A stretch of 64,000 nt of DNA from Arthrobacter sp. OV608 (GTDB lineage: Bacteria > Actinomycetota > Actinomycetes > Actinomycetales > Micrococcaceae). Location: positions 62,001-126,000 of the forward strand of contig FOEZ01000008.1 of the NCBI GenBank assembly GCA_900110595.1, in the 5' to 3' direction. The position numbers and the translations under genes are program-made. Below the pieces are notes generated by a model. That model saw nothing but the letters and a program-made list of their open reading frames with translations, ran no database searches and had not been told where the DNA came from. This document shows positions 16,382-25,080 of the stretch, piece after piece; position 1 is the stretch's first letter; each line of letters opens with the position of its first letter.

Positions 16382-16573
16382 ATGGAGGCAACCCAGGGCG
16401 ACCGGATCATTGTGCACGGCAGGACGGTAGGGTCCACGGACCGGCACGGAGTGATTCTCGAGGTCCGCGGCCAAGGCGGAACGCCGCCCTACCTGGTCCG
16501 TTTTGATGACGGACACGAAACGATCATGTATCCCGGCGGTGATTTCGCCGTCGAGCGCGGCAACGGGCACTAG
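16382..16573 (+). CDS. DUF1918 protein
   Basis: 63 aa, small beta-barrel family common in Actinobacteria: GDRIIVHGRTVG, RHGVILEVRG, PPYLVRFDDGHE and a closing YPGGDFAVE. Function unknown. GGAGGTGATT ends 4 nt before the ATG, one of the best ribosome binding sites in the window. Confidence 0.9.
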   Translation: MEATQGDRIIVHGRTVGSTDRHGVILEVRGQGGTPPYLVRFDDGHETIMYPGGDFAVERGNGH

Positions 16574-16623
16574 TACCGGCAGGGTGGGTGCGCCCGTCCC
16601 CGGGCACCTGTCAGACTGGACCG

Positions 16624-17133
16624 ATGGATCATTCTTTGGCGTCCGCCGCGTCCTCCACCCCGCCTGTCCGCACCGGTCCCCGCGATCCCGGTGATGCCTG
16701 GGTGGAGGGCAGCCGCGGCCGCTTCTGGGGCAGGTTTGGTGCCGCCGGTGTCCTCGCCTACGATCCTGCCAAGGGTGTGCTCCTGCAGCATCGGGCCGTC
16801 TGGAGCCACAACGGCGGAACGTGGGGCCTTCCGGGAGGAGCGCTGCACGAGGGCGAGGACGCCGTGGCGGGAGCGTTGCGCGAAGCCTGGGAGGAGGCCG
16901 CTGTGCCCGCCGGGAACGTCGAGGTGCTTTTCACCTCCGTGCTGGACCTGGGCTACTGGTCCTACACCACCGTGGTGGTGCAGGTGAGGGAACCGTTCGA
17001 CCCCGTCATCAGCGACCCCGAAAGCATCGAGTTGTTGTGGATCCCGCTGGCTGAGGTGGATGGCAAGGAACTGCACCCAGGCTTCGCCGCTGCCTGGCCG
17101 GACCTGCGGGAACGGATTGACGCCTCGGCATAG
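16624..17133 (+). CDS. NUDIX hydrolase
   Basis: 169 aa. The Nudix box runs GGALHEGEDAV then GALREAWEEAAV, so the REUxEE core is intact while the following Gly is Ala. Upstream RFGAAGVLAYDPAKGVLLQHRA is the first beta-sheet. It probably cleaves a nucleoside diphosphate-X compound; the specificity cannot be told. ATG at 16624 has no Shine-Dalgarno, but CAGACT lies 6 nt before it. Confidence 0.9.
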   Translation: MDHSLASAASSTPPVRTGPRDPGDAWVEGSRGRFWGRFGAAGVLAYDPAKGVLLQHRAVWSHNGGTWGLPGGALHEGEDAVAGALREAWEEAAVPAGNVEVLFTSVLDLGYWSYTTVVVQVREPFDPVISDPESIELLWIPLAEVDGKELHPGFAAAWPDLRERIDASA

Positions 17134-17184
17134 GGTTCCTCCCTGCCGGATCCCGTTCCAGTCCTGCTCACTGGACGTGGCTGC

Positions 17185-17862
17185 TTAATAATCCCGGCCG
17201 TATTCGGCGTGGACCAGGATGGGCAGGTGGTCTGAGTTTCCGCGGGGCAGCGTCTCAACGCTCTCGATGTCCAGTCCCAGTGACGTGGCGAAGTCGAAGT
17301 GGCCCTTGAAGACCTTGTAGCGGGTGTAGGTCCGCCGGTTGCTGAGTGAGAGCGCGTAGCCCGAGTTCTTCATATGGATGTGGAGGTTCTTGGTGAAGAA
17401 CGGGTAGTTGAAGTCGCCCACCATCAGGGTCATGAGTCCCTGGCCCATGCTGAGCAGTTCGGCGTGGGCGGCGTGGATCTGCTTGCGGCGCAGGGAATTC
17501 GAGGCCGTGAGGGGCGCTGCGTGGAAGGAACCGATCACCAGTTCATGCTGGGTCTCGTTGTCCACCACCCTGGTTCCGATGAGCCGCTCGTGGGCCGGGG
17601 CCAGGACCCTGTCATGAACCGACTTCTTCAGGGCGAAGGACTGGGTGTCCAGGGCCGTGAAGCGGCTGGTGCGGTAGTAGATGGCCAGCCCGAGCCGGTT
17701 TCCCTTGGTGGCGTCAGCGAGGTGCAGCGGGCCCAGGGTCTCGGGGAGGTCGCTGGAGTCCACCTCCTGGAGGCAGAGTGCATCGATGTCATGGTTCCGT
17801 GCCAGGGCGAGGAGCTCGCCGCTTGCTTTGTGCTTGCGGAGGTTGTAGCTGATAACGCGCAT
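17185..17862 (-). CDS. Endonuclease/exonuclease/phosphatase-family protein
   Basis: 225 aa of the DNase I-like fold: VISYNLRKHKAS, the metal Glu in LCLQEVDSS, HAAPLTA, MVGDFNYPF and the end motif GNSDHLPILV (catalytic Asp-His). It could act on nucleic acid or a phosphoester. ATG at 17862 has GAGGTG upstream. It stands alone and converges with the NUDIX gene. Confidence 0.85.
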   Translation of the reverse strand: MRVISYNLRKHKASGELLALARNHDIDALCLQEVDSSDLPETLGPLHLADATKGNRLGLAIYYRTSRFTALDTQSFALKKSVHDRVLAPAHERLIGTRVVDNETQHELVIGSFHAAPLTASNSLRRKQIHAAHAELLSMGQGLMTLMVGDFNYPFFTKNLHIHMKNSGYALSLSNRRTYTRYKVFKGHFDFATSLGLDIESVETLPRGNSDHLPILVHAEYGRDY

Positions 17863-18029
17863 GGAACACCTCTTCCGAGGGTTGCTGACAGGACCGATCA
17901 AGAGTCTAGTCCGCTGACCGCCGTCAGGGTCCAACATTTCACCGAGTCCTCCAACAACCTATGCCGGTTGCCTGCCGCCACAACGATAGAGTTAGTCCGA
18001 ATTCACTGAAATCTCCGGGAGGGCCACCG

Positions 18030-18833
18030 TTGACCACCGATCTGCCTGAACTGGCCGAGGGAAACTACTACTACCAGTCACTGGGCGGGGGACGCTTCCG
18101 CTCCACGATCCACGCGCAGGGTGCCTGGAATGTCCACGAGCAGCACATGGCCCCCGCATCAGGCCTCATGGCGGATTCCCTGGAGCGGCACCAGCCGCGG
18201 GAGGGGTTGCGGATGGCGCGGCTCAGCTACGAAATCCTGGGGCTGATTCCCGGTGGCGGGTTCCATATCGAGACCACCACGCTCCGCCCGGGAAAAACCA
18301 TCGAACTGCTGCAGGCCGAATTGATTGCAGGCGGCCGCACCGCCATCCGGGCCACAGCCTGGCGGATGGTCACCAGCGATACTTCAGCCGTGGCGGCCGT
18401 GGAGGACACCGCCATTCCCGGCCCGGAGGAATGCAAGCCCTATGACGGCTCATCAGTGTGGCCCGGCGGCTACATCCGCTCCCTTGAAATGCGCATGGCG
18501 GAAGGCCACCGGCCGGGGGCCGGCAAGGTGTGGCTGCGCGCGGACCATCCCCTGACGGACAAGGCGGACAGCGGCGACCTCGCCCGCCTGATGGGACTGG
18601 TGGACACCGCCAACGGGATTGCCGCAAGGGTGCCGCCGGGCAAGGACAGCTACGCCTTCCCCAACGTTGACCTCCAGATCCACATGTACCGGCGCCCCGA
18701 AGGGGAGTGGCTGGGCCTGGACAACGCCGTCTCCTTTGGCCGGGACGGGATTGGCCTCACCTCAACAGTCCTGCACGATCTGCAGGGCCCTTTCGGGCGC
18801 GCGGAGCAGATTTTGACCCTCCGCAAAAGCTGA
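18030..18833 (+). CDS. TesB-like acyl-CoA thioesterase family protein
   Basis: 267 aa, double hot-dog layout: FRSTIHAQGAWN and ARLSYEILGLIPGGGFHIETTTLRPGKT in the first half, WLRADHPL and FPNVDLQIHMYR in the second. Family members hydrolyse acyl-CoA thioesters. TTG at 18030 is taken because CGGGAGG precedes it by 7 nt. The PadR gene follows after 70 bp. Confidence 0.85.
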   Translation: MTTDLPELAEGNYYYQSLGGGRFRSTIHAQGAWNVHEQHMAPASGLMADSLERHQPREGLRMARLSYEILGLIPGGGFHIETTTLRPGKTIELLQAELIAGGRTAIRATAWRMVTSDTSAVAAVEDTAIPGPEECKPYDGSSVWPGGYIRSLEMRMAEGHRPGAGKVWLRADHPLTDKADSGDLARLMGLVDTANGIAARVPPGKDSYAFPNVDLQIHMYRRPEGEWLGLDNAVSFGRDGIGLTSTVLHDLQGPFGRAEQILTLRKS

Positions 18834-18854
18834 CCCCGCCAGCGCGCCCGGATG

Positions 18855-18881
18855 TATCGTTAAGTGTCGTTGTATATCGTT
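18855..18881. promoter_or_regulatory. Triple 10-bp-phased repeat, probable PadR operator
   Basis: TATCGTT, TGTCGTT and TATCGTT begin at 18855, 18865 and 18875, exactly 10 bp apart, just before the ribosome binding site of the PadR gene. Repeats on one face of the helix suit autoregulation. Confidence 0.6.
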
Positions 18882-18903
18882 GGCGATTTACAGAGGAGAC
18901 CCA

Positions 18904-19440
18904 GTGCGCGATTCGTACCCGGCAGGCGGCTTCGGCGGACACAGTATCGACGGCCTCTGGCAGGCTGTTGAGGAGTTCCGTTCGCGGTTCGAAAGGCGTG
19001 GTGGAACCCGCGCCGGCAAGGGCGAGGTGCGGGCAGCCGTGCTTGCCCTGCTCGCGGAGCGCCCCATGCATGGCTACCAGATCATCCGTGAGATCGAGGA
19101 GCGCAGCGGCGGCAGCTGGAAACCAAGCGCCGGCTCTGTCTACCCCACCCTTCAACTGTTGGCCGACGAAGGTGTCATCAGCGTCGAGGAATCCAACGGC
19201 CGAAAAATCTATTCTTTGACCGAAGCCGGCCGTGAGGAGGCCGCAGGCGTCCATGAGTCAGCGCCGTGGGGCGCCGCAGGACCGGCCGCCGGGTCTGGTT
19301 CCCTGCCCAAGGCTGGAATTGAACTGGCGCAGGCCGCGGCGCAAGTTGGCCGCACGGGCACGCCTGACCAAGTGCAGCAGGCCGTGGCCGTGCTCGAAGA
19401 GGCCCGCCGCCGGATGTATTCCATCCTCGCCCAGGGCTGA
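18904..19440 (+). CDS. PadR-family transcriptional regulator
   Basis: 178 aa. Winged helix at about 38–110: VRAAVLALLAERPMHGYQI, REIEERSGGSWKPSAGSVYP, TLQLLADEGVI, GRKIYSLTEAG. The C-terminal helices form the dimer interface. GTG at 18904 follows AGAGGAG. The ligand is unknown. The UbiB-like kinase gene starts 5 bp later and so is in the same operon and probably under its control. Confidence 0.92.
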   Translation: MRDSYPAGGFGGHSIDGLWQAVEEFRSRFERRGGTRAGKGEVRAAVLALLAERPMHGYQIIREIEERSGGSWKPSAGSVYPTLQLLADEGVISVEESNGRKIYSLTEAGREEAAGVHESAPWGAAGPAAGSGSLPKAGIELAQAAAQVGRTGTPDQVQQAVAVLEEARRRMYSILAQG

Positions 19441-19445
19441 CCCGG

Positions 19446-21176
19446 GTGGCTTCGGTCCGCCGCAACCGTGCAGATCCGGTGGACGATCCCGGCGCCGGAA
19501 ATATCCGCGCCCGGTACCGCCGCATACTCCGCTTCGCGGCCTGGAACCTGGCAGTGACCTGGTGGTTTGAGCTGCTGCTCCCGCGGATCGGGCTTGGGCT
19601 GGTGGCCGAGCGGACGCGGCCGGCCAGGATGCAGCGCTTCGCGCGGCGCTTCCACGTGCTCGCGGTGGACCTCGGGGGCCTGATGATCAAGGTGGGCCAG
19701 TTCCTCTCGTCCAGGCTTGACGTGCTTCCCCCGGAAATCACCACCGAACTCGCGGGACTGCAGGACGAGGTGCCGCCGGTCCCGTTTCCAGCCATCCGGG
19801 CCCTGGCCGAGAAGGAACTGGGAGTCCCGCTCGAGCGGGCCTTCGCCTGGGTTGAGGAGACCACCATCGCCGCTGCCTCGCTGGGGCAGGCACACCGTGC
19901 ACGGCTTCTTCCTGCTGATGCTGCCGAGACGGGCCTCAAGGATGTCGTGATCAAAGTGCAGCGCCCGGGCATCGACGTAATTGTCGACGTCGACCTGGCA
20001 GCACTGCGGAAGGTGGGCGGATGGCTGAGCCGCTTCCGCGTGGTGTCCAGCCGCGCCGACGTCCCGGCCCTGGTAATGGAATTCGCCCAGACCAGCTTCG
20101 AGGAAATCGACTACCTCCATGAAGCCGCCAACTCCGAGCGTTTCGGGGTGGACTTCGCTGACGATGACAGGGTGGCGGTGCCCCGGGTCGCCTGGGAGCG
20201 GTGCACCCGCCGCGTGCTGACGCTCGAGGACGTCACGGCCATCAAGATTACGGATGTCGCGGCGCTCAAGGCGGCAGGCATCGATCCCGCCCAGGTGGCG
20301 CCGGTGTTCGCGTCCGTGATGTTCGACCAGCTGTTCACCAACGGGTTTTTCCATGCGGACCCGCACCCGGGCAATATTTTCGTCACCCCGGCTCCTGCCG
20401 GCGCCGGCGGGCTCCCGTGGAAACTGACGTTTATCGACTTCGGCATGATGGGTGAGGTTCCGGCCTCGACCCGCAGCGGCCTGCGCAAGCTTTTGATCGC
20501 CGCCGCCTCGCGCGACGGCAAAGGGCTGGTCGCAGCCATCGGCGATGTAGGCGTCCTGATGCCGTCAGCTGACGTGGCGGGGCTGGAAAGGGCCATGACG
20601 CAGCTGTTCGGCCGCTTCGGCGGAATGGGTTTCGCCGAGTTGCGCGAGGTGGATCCGCGGGAGTTCCGTGACTTCGCAGTGGAATTCGGCGACGTGGTCC
20701 GCTCCCTGCCGTTCCAGCTGCCGGAGAACTTCCTGCTCATCATCCGTGCGATGTCGCTGACGTCCGGAGTGTGCAGTTCCCTGGATCCCCGGTTCAACCT
20801 GTGGGACTCGGTGGAGCCCTACGCCGCGCAGTTGCTCCGGGACGAGCGCGGCAACCTCCTGCAGGACGCTGCCCAGCAGGCGCTTGAGGCCGCAGGACTA
20901 GCGCTCCGCCTGCCCGGGCGCCTCGACGCACTCATCGCCAGGATCGAGGAAGGCAACCTTACCGCTGCCAACCCCCGCCTGGAGCGGCGGGCGGCCCGGC
21001 TGGACCGGACGGTGCGGCGCGCGGCGTCGGCCCTGGTATTCGGCGCCGTCTTGATTGCAGGGGCTGTGGTGCGTGCGGACGATCCCGCCCTCGGCATTGC
21101 GCTTATGCTTGCGTCCGCCCTCCCGCTGCTGCACGGCATGTGGGTGGGGCGGCGCGGCCGGAATCCGAGGCTGTGA
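19446..21176 (+). CDS. ABC1/UbiB-family atypical kinase (AarF)
   Basis: 576 aa. Kinase-like motifs are visible: KxGQ in MIKVGQFLSSRLDVLP, the Ala-rich loop IAAASLGQAHRA, Lys in VVIKVQRPG, catalytic FFHADPHPGNIF and the DFG-like FIDFGMMGE. Two hydrophobic segments close the protein (about 530–570), giving a membrane anchor. Relatives support quinone biosynthesis or lipid handling. GTG start 5 bp after the padR stop. The first 55 residues include a possible membrane-associated helix. Confidence 0.92.
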   Translation: MASVRRNRADPVDDPGAGNIRARYRRILRFAAWNLAVTWWFELLLPRIGLGLVAERTRPARMQRFARRFHVLAVDLGGLMIKVGQFLSSRLDVLPPEITTELAGLQDEVPPVPFPAIRALAEKELGVPLERAFAWVEETTIAAASLGQAHRARLLPADAAETGLKDVVIKVQRPGIDVIVDVDLAALRKVGGWLSRFRVVSSRADVPALVMEFAQTSFEEIDYLHEAANSERFGVDFADDDRVAVPRVAWERCTRRVLTLEDVTAIKITDVAALKAAGIDPAQVAPVFASVMFDQLFTNGFFHADPHPGNIFVTPAPAGAGGLPWKLTFIDFGMMGEVPASTRSGLRKLLIAAASRDGKGLVAAIGDVGVLMPSADVAGLERAMTQLFGRFGGMGFAELREVDPREFRDFAVEFGDVVRSLPFQLPENFLLIIRAMSLTSGVCSSLDPRFNLWDSVEPYAAQLLRDERGNLLQDAAQQALEAAGLALRLPGRLDALIARIEEGNLTAANPRLERRAARLDRTVRRAASALVFGAVLIAGAVVRADDPALGIALMLASALPLLHGMWVGRRGRNPRL

Positions 21177-21336
21177 GCCGGCTGCCGCCGTCGAACGCCG
21201 GACGAAGGGCAACAAACACAATCCCGGCGATGTCAATGCCGTAGAAGGCCACGGCGTAACCTAGGTTTGGCCTGTCCGGCCGGCAACTCGCGTGTCAATC
21301 ACTGCGAACGCGGCCGCAACAACAAGGAACTGCACG

Positions 21337-22107
21337 ATGACCACAGGGGAGCTTAGCAACATGCACCATGCCGATCCGGGGACCCGCACACTGACAGTGG
21401 TGCGCCAGGAGCTTTCGCTGGGAGCCGGACGGGACCTGGAATTTGGCCTGGAGCTCCTGGGCAGGGCGAGGTCCGGGGACATCGGCCCCACGCTGCGGCT
21501 GTACCGGCCGGCCCCCACGGTGGCATTCGGCCAGCGGGACACGCGGCTGCCGGGTTTCGAAGCCGCGGAGCAGGCCTGCCGCGACAACGGTTTTGAGCCG
21601 CTCGTCCGCCGCGCCGGGGGCCGGGCGGCGGCCTACCACCAGGGGACGCTGGTGGTGGACCATATTGAACCGGACGCGGATGCCATCGCCGGATCAAAAA
21701 GCCGGTTCGGGTACTTCGGTGAGCTGTTTGCGGATGCCCTGCGCAGCCTTGGGGTGCACGCAGCGGTAGGTGAAATTCCCGGCGAGTACTGCCCCGGGGA
21801 ATTCAGTGTGCACGGCAGCGGCCCCGGTAATCCCGGCCAGGTGAAGCTGGTGGGTACCGCCCAGCGCGTGGTGGCCGGCGGCTGGCTGTTCAGCTCCGTC
21901 ATCGTGGTGGAAAACTCCGCGCCCATCCGCAAGGTCCTGACCGATACCTATGCTGCCCTGGGGCTGGACTGGGATCCTGCCACGGCCGGGGCAGTGGACG
22001 ATCTCGTTCCCGGCGTGGACGTCGCAGCGGTGGAGGCGGCGCTGCTGGCAACCTATGCCGGACACACCGCCCTCGAGATGGCACCCTTCAGCGGCCTGGG
22101 GGCATAG
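21337..22107 (+). CDS. Lipoate-protein ligase A-like protein
   Basis: 256 aa of the biotin/lipoate ligase fold: LRLYRPAPTVAFGQRDT, the RRAGGRAAAYHQG loop (RRxGGG-like, with Ala replacing later Gly/Val positions) and VKLVGTAQRVVAGGWLFSSVI with the lysine-binding region. It may attach or transfer lipoate or octanoate; the changed loop means activity is uncertain. ATG at 21337 has AAGGA 8 nt upstream. Terminator follows. Confidence 0.85.
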   Translation: MTTGELSNMHHADPGTRTLTVVRQELSLGAGRDLEFGLELLGRARSGDIGPTLRLYRPAPTVAFGQRDTRLPGFEAAEQACRDNGFEPLVRRAGGRAAAYHQGTLVVDHIEPDADAIAGSKSRFGYFGELFADALRSLGVHAAVGEIPGEYCPGEFSVHGSGPGNPGQVKLVGTAQRVVAGGWLFSSVIVVENSAPIRKVLTDTYAALGLDWDPATAGAVDDLVPGVDVAAVEAALLATYAGHTALEMAPFSGLGA

Positions 22108-22118
22108 GACTGCAACAA

Positions 22119-22151
22119 AAACGGGACCAACAAAAGGCGTTGGTCCCGTTT
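22119..22151. terminator. Terminator between lipoate-ligase-like and mycoredoxin genes
   Basis: Perfect 13-bp stem (22119–22131 with 22139–22151), 7-nt loop, A-run before and T-run at the end: a bidirectional terminator. Confidence 0.88.
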
Positions 22152-22202
22152 CGCCTGTCCGGGGTGCCTGTGGACTGCCCCGGTGCTGTGGCTTCCTGGC
22201 TC

Positions 22203-22460
22203 TTAGGCTGCGAGGCGGGTCTTGACCTCAGCAGCGGACGGGTTGGTGGCCGCGGTGCCGTCAGGGAAGAGGACGGTGGGCACTGTGCGGTTGCCGCCGT
22301 TAAGCTGCTCCACGAGCTCAGCGGTACCTTCCACTTCCTCGATGTTGATCTCGTTATAGCCGATGCCCTGCGCGTCCAGCTGCTTCTTCAGCCGGTTGCA
22401 GTAGCCGCACCACGTGGTGGAGAACATGGTGATGGTGCCGGATTCGGGAGTGAAGTCCAT
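22203..22460 (-). CDS. Mycoredoxin
   Basis: 85 aa glutaredoxin fold with the mycothiol-type active site WCGYC, cis-Pro loop TVPTVLFPDG, and TNPSAAEV at the end. Mycoredoxins reduce mixed disulfides of mycothiol in Actinobacteria. AGGAG lies 6 nt before the ATG. Confidence 0.92.
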   Translation of the reverse strand: MDFTPESGTITMFSTTWCGYCNRLKKQLDAQGIGYNEINIEEVEGTAELVEQLNGGNRTVPTVLFPDGTAATNPSAAEVKTRLAA

Positions 22461-22579
22461 AAGTGTCTCCTATGTGTCGATCAGAGGTTCCTTACCTTCA
22501 ACGGTAGCGTGCAGGCCCATATTCCCCGGTTCCCGGCGCTTCACATGACAGGTCATCAGGCCGGTGGCATGCTGGAGCC

Positions 22580-23341
22580 ATGTGTGGACGTTACGTGATG
22601 GCACGTGCTGTAGGGGACCTGCTGGCTGAGTTCGACGCCGAACTTGAGGAGGAAGTGCACCTTCCGCCGTCCTGGAATGTAGCGCCCACCGATGCCGTGC
22701 CCATCGTCCTGGAGCGGCTGGTTGACGAGGGGCCTGCGCCGAAGCAGGTGCGCCAGCTCCACGTGGCGCGGTGGGGGCTTGTTCCGTCCTGGGCGAAGGA
22801 CCCCGGCATCGGTTCCCGGATGATCAATGCCCGGAGCGAATCCGTGCTGGAGAAACCGGCCTTCCGAAAAGCCGTCCAGTCACGCCGGTGCGCTGTCCCC
22901 GCGGACGGCTACTACGAATGGAAGCAGGGGCCCGGGAAGTCGAAGCAGCCCTACTACGTGCATCCGGGAGAGGGCCGCGGCCTGGTTTTCGCCGGGCTGT
23001 ACGAGTGGTGGAAGGATCCGGCGTGGCCGGCGGGGGAGCCGGGCGGCTGGGTGTTATCCACGTCCATCCTCACCACTGACACGCCGCCGCCCGGAAGCGA
23101 AGAGACGGTGTTCGGCAAGCTGACGGCACTGCACGACCGGGTTCCGCTGCCGATGGACAAATCCACCATGGAAGCGTGGCTGGACCCGCAGGCGGACGAT
23201 GCAGCCGGGCTGGTGGACCTGGTCCGGTCCGGGGTCAAGGATGTGGCGTCGGATTGGCACGTTGACTCAGTAGGCAAGGACGTGGGGAATGTGCGCAACA
23301 ACGGGCCGGAGCTGATCCGCCCGGTGGAAGCACTCTTCTAG
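22580..23341 (+). CDS. yedK: SRAP / YedK abasic-site DNA-protein crosslinker
   Basis: 253 aa, HMCES/YedK family. Cys2 directly after the initiator Met (MCGRY) is the residue that crosslinks to abasic sites in single-stranded DNA. The other active-site parts are present: Asn in SWNVAPT, Glu in DGYYEWK, His in ALHDRVPL. The protein shields abasic sites during replication. The ATG must be at 22580 for Cys2; no Shine-Dalgarno, but CATGCT lies 6 nt upstream. Confidence 0.95.
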   Translation: MCGRYVMARAVGDLLAEFDAELEEEVHLPPSWNVAPTDAVPIVLERLVDEGPAPKQVRQLHVARWGLVPSWAKDPGIGSRMINARSESVLEKPAFRKAVQSRRCAVPADGYYEWKQGPGKSKQPYYVHPGEGRGLVFAGLYEWWKDPAWPAGEPGGWVLSTSILTTDTPPPGSEETVFGKLTALHDRVPLPMDKSTMEAWLDPQADDAAGLVDLVRSGVKDVASDWHVDSVGKDVGNVRNNGPELIRPVEALF

Positions 23342-23366
23342 CAGCCCCACCCGCGGGGGACGGGAG

Positions 23367-23789
23367 CTAAACGGTGACCGTACCGTCGTCGTCCACTGTC
23401 CAAGTGGGGTTGTACGCCACTTCCCAGCGGAAGCCGTCAGGGTCTCCGAAGTAGCCGGTGTACCCGCCCCAAGGCTGGGTAATCGGCTCGGCAATGATTT
23501 CGGCGCCGGCCGCCGCTGCTTCTGCCATGACCCGGTCCACCTCCTCAGTGCCGGGAAGGTTGTGGCTCAGTGTGATGCGGGGGACGGGACCGGGGGCACT
23601 GACGCCGGCATCGGCCTGCATCTGGCGGACGTCCCAGAGCGACAGCATCAGGCCGCGGTTCACCTGGATGAACACCACTTCCCCCGGAACCTCACGGTGG
23701 ACCGGCCAGCCCAGGCCGTCAACATAGAACGAGCGGGACGCCGGAACGCTGCGGACCCCCAGGGAAATGAAGTCGACTCTTGGCTGCAT
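23367..23789 (-). CDS. VOC-family (glyoxalase/bleomycin-resistance fold) protein
   Basis: 140 aa with paired beta-alpha-beta-beta-beta units: DFISLGVRSVPASRSFYVDGLGW in the first, ITLSHNLPGTEEVDRVMAEAAAAGAE, then GYTGYFGDPDGFRWEV in the second. Substrate unknown. It converges with yedK and is divergent from the chorismate mutase gene. Confidence 0.9.
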   Translation of the reverse strand: MQPRVDFISLGVRSVPASRSFYVDGLGWPVHREVPGEVVFIQVNRGLMLSLWDVRQMQADAGVSAPGPVPRITLSHNLPGTEEVDRVMAEAAAAGAEIIAEPITQPWGGYTGYFGDPDGFRWEVAYNPTWTVDDDGTVTV

Positions 23790-23808
23790 GGTTCGATACT
23801 GTCAGAGG

Positions 23809-24129
23809 ATGGCGACAATTCAAGGGAACGATAGAGATGCTTTGGCCGACAAGGAACAGCTCGCTGCCGTCCGGATTGCCGTGGACGAAGTGGATGAGCA
23901 GATTGTCACCCTGATCGCCCGCCGCGAGCGCCTGATCCGGATCGCCGGAACGCTCAAGGGCGATGACGCAGAGGTGCGCGCTCCGGGGCGGGTGGAACGG
24001 ATCATTGAACACGTCCGGTCCGCAGCCGAGAAGAAGGACATCGACCCGGACATCGTCGAGTCCACCTACCGGGCCATGATCTCCGGTTTCATCGAACTCG
24101 AACTCCGGGTTCACAAAGAAAACAGCTGA
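23809..24129 (+). CDS. Chorismate mutase (AroQ type)
   Basis: 106 aa, all-helical: VRIAVDEVDEQIVTLIARRERL with the first active-site Arg region, IAGTLKG..., RVERIIEHVRSAAEKK, STYRAMISGFIELEL. It would convert chorismate to prephenate for Phe/Tyr synthesis. ATG at 23809 has TACTGT 6 nt before it and no spaced Shine-Dalgarno, so probably leaderless. Confidence 0.85.
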   Translation: MATIQGNDRDALADKEQLAAVRIAVDEVDEQIVTLIARRERLIRIAGTLKGDDAEVRAPGRVERIIEHVRSAAEKKDIDPDIVESTYRAMISGFIELELRVHKENS

Positions 24130-24148
24130 GCCGCCCGGCCCAGCTGTT
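24121..24148. terminator. Hairpin between chorismate mutase and a convergent ORF
   Basis: 8-bp arms AACAGCTG (24121–24128) and CAGCTGTT (24141–24148); the left arm includes part of the chorismate mutase stop codon. No strong T-run, so a weak terminator at most. Confidence 0.4.
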
Positions 24149-24536
24149 ACAGGTTCTCCTCCACGGGAACACCTGACTGGAATTCCCGGCCGTCAGCCTC
24201 ACTGAAGCCGGTCATCACGTGCCCCTCGCCGAGGCCATTGATCGCTGCCATGGGGAAGTTGCCTGTGATGGTGCTGCCTGAGTGGCTGACGCCTGAGAGA
24301 TCGTAGTTTTCCTCACAACTCTGGTCATGGTTGAACGAGAAAAAGGAAATTGGTTTCCCGTTCATGAACTCGATGCCCAGTCGCCGCTGGGACGAGTAGT
24401 CCGGACTGGCGGCCACAAGCCCCACCACGTAGGCACCGGAACCGGGGATGCTGCCGTCCAGATCGAATGTTGCCACAAGGGTGGAGTCCTGGGCCTTGAT
24501 GCTGACCTGCTTGAGGAGTGCGTCATGGGTGCTCAT
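24147..24536 (-). CDS. Hypothetical protein
   Basis: 129 aa, beta-rich with no signal or membrane segment (KAQDSTLVATFDLDGS, GAYVVGLVAASPDYSSQRRL, SFFSFNHDQSC). No family recognised. AGGATTG lies before the ATG at 24536. The segment between it and the dnaE2 operon (24537–24744) holds the SOS-like palindrome. Confidence 0.7.
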   Translation of the reverse strand: MSTHDALLKQVSIKAQDSTLVATFDLDGSIPGSGAYVVGLVAASPDYSSQRRLGIEFMNGKPISFFSFNHDQSCEENYDLSGVSHSGSTITGNFPMAAINGLGEGHVMTGFSEADGREFQSGVPVEENL

Positions 24537-24690
24537 GGCACAATCCTGCTCCCTGCCGTTCGGTCCGTCCACCCCTGAAGGCTGACGGAAATGGAAGCCG
24601 AAGACGCATCCGGGGCATTCCCCTTCCCCCTGGACCTGCGCCCCGTCCTTTGTCTATGCGGGGGCTTCAGGGAGGCGTAGACTGTTTCTG

Positions 24691-24708
24691 TTCGAATATA
24701 TATTCGAA
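24691..24708. promoter_or_regulatory. SOS-box-like palindrome (TTCGAATATATATTCGAA)
   Basis: Perfect 18-bp palindrome, 36 bp before the first gene of the dnaE2 operon. The core TCGAA-N6-TTCGA has the spacing of the actinobacterial LexA box (TCGAAC-N4-GTTCGA), but the inner C/G pair is T/A. Exact 10-bp direct repeats GTTTCTGTTC (24684–24693 and 24711–24720) flank it. Confidence 0.7.
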
Positions 24709-24744
24709 TGGTTTCTGTTCTAACTTTTGCATCCGGGAGGCGCC

Positions 24745-25080
24745 ATGGGCATGTTCAGCGAATCCGTGGACGTCTCCTGCACCCCTGAGGGCCATCCGGT
24801 TGCTGTTGTCTGGGCCGGACGTTCCTATTCGGTCTGTGCCGAGCCTGTGCGCTGGTACGAGCGCAGGCAATGGTGGGCAGAAGAAATCCGTGCACCGCTG
24901 GGCAGCGGCCCCGGCCTGGTGGACCACGAAATCTGGCGGGTCCAGGTGCTGCCTTCAGCTCCAGGCTCCGGCTTGGCTGAACAGGGAGAGCCGCTCACCC
25001 TTGACCTGACCCGCCATATCCGCAGCGGCCGCTGGCGCATCCTGCGGATCCATGACGCACTCCGACCCAGAACAGCATGA
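24745..25080 (+). CDS. DUF6504 family protein, SOS-mutagenesis associated
   Basis: 111 aa. Pattern PVAVVWAGRSYSVCAEPVRWYERRQWW, then DHEIWRV, LTLDLTRH and GRWRILRIHDAL; such small proteins are found next to ImuB/DnaE2 in Actinobacteria. ATG at 24745 follows GGGAGG by 5 nt and is preferred to 24727. Its last codons overlap dnaE2 (ATGA), so the two are translationally coupled. Role unknown. Confidence 0.8.
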   Translation: MGMFSESVDVSCTPEGHPVAVVWAGRSYSVCAEPVRWYERRQWWAEEIRAPLGSGPGLVDHEIWRVQVLPSAPGSGLAEQGEPLTLDLTRHIRSGRWRILRIHDALRPRTA

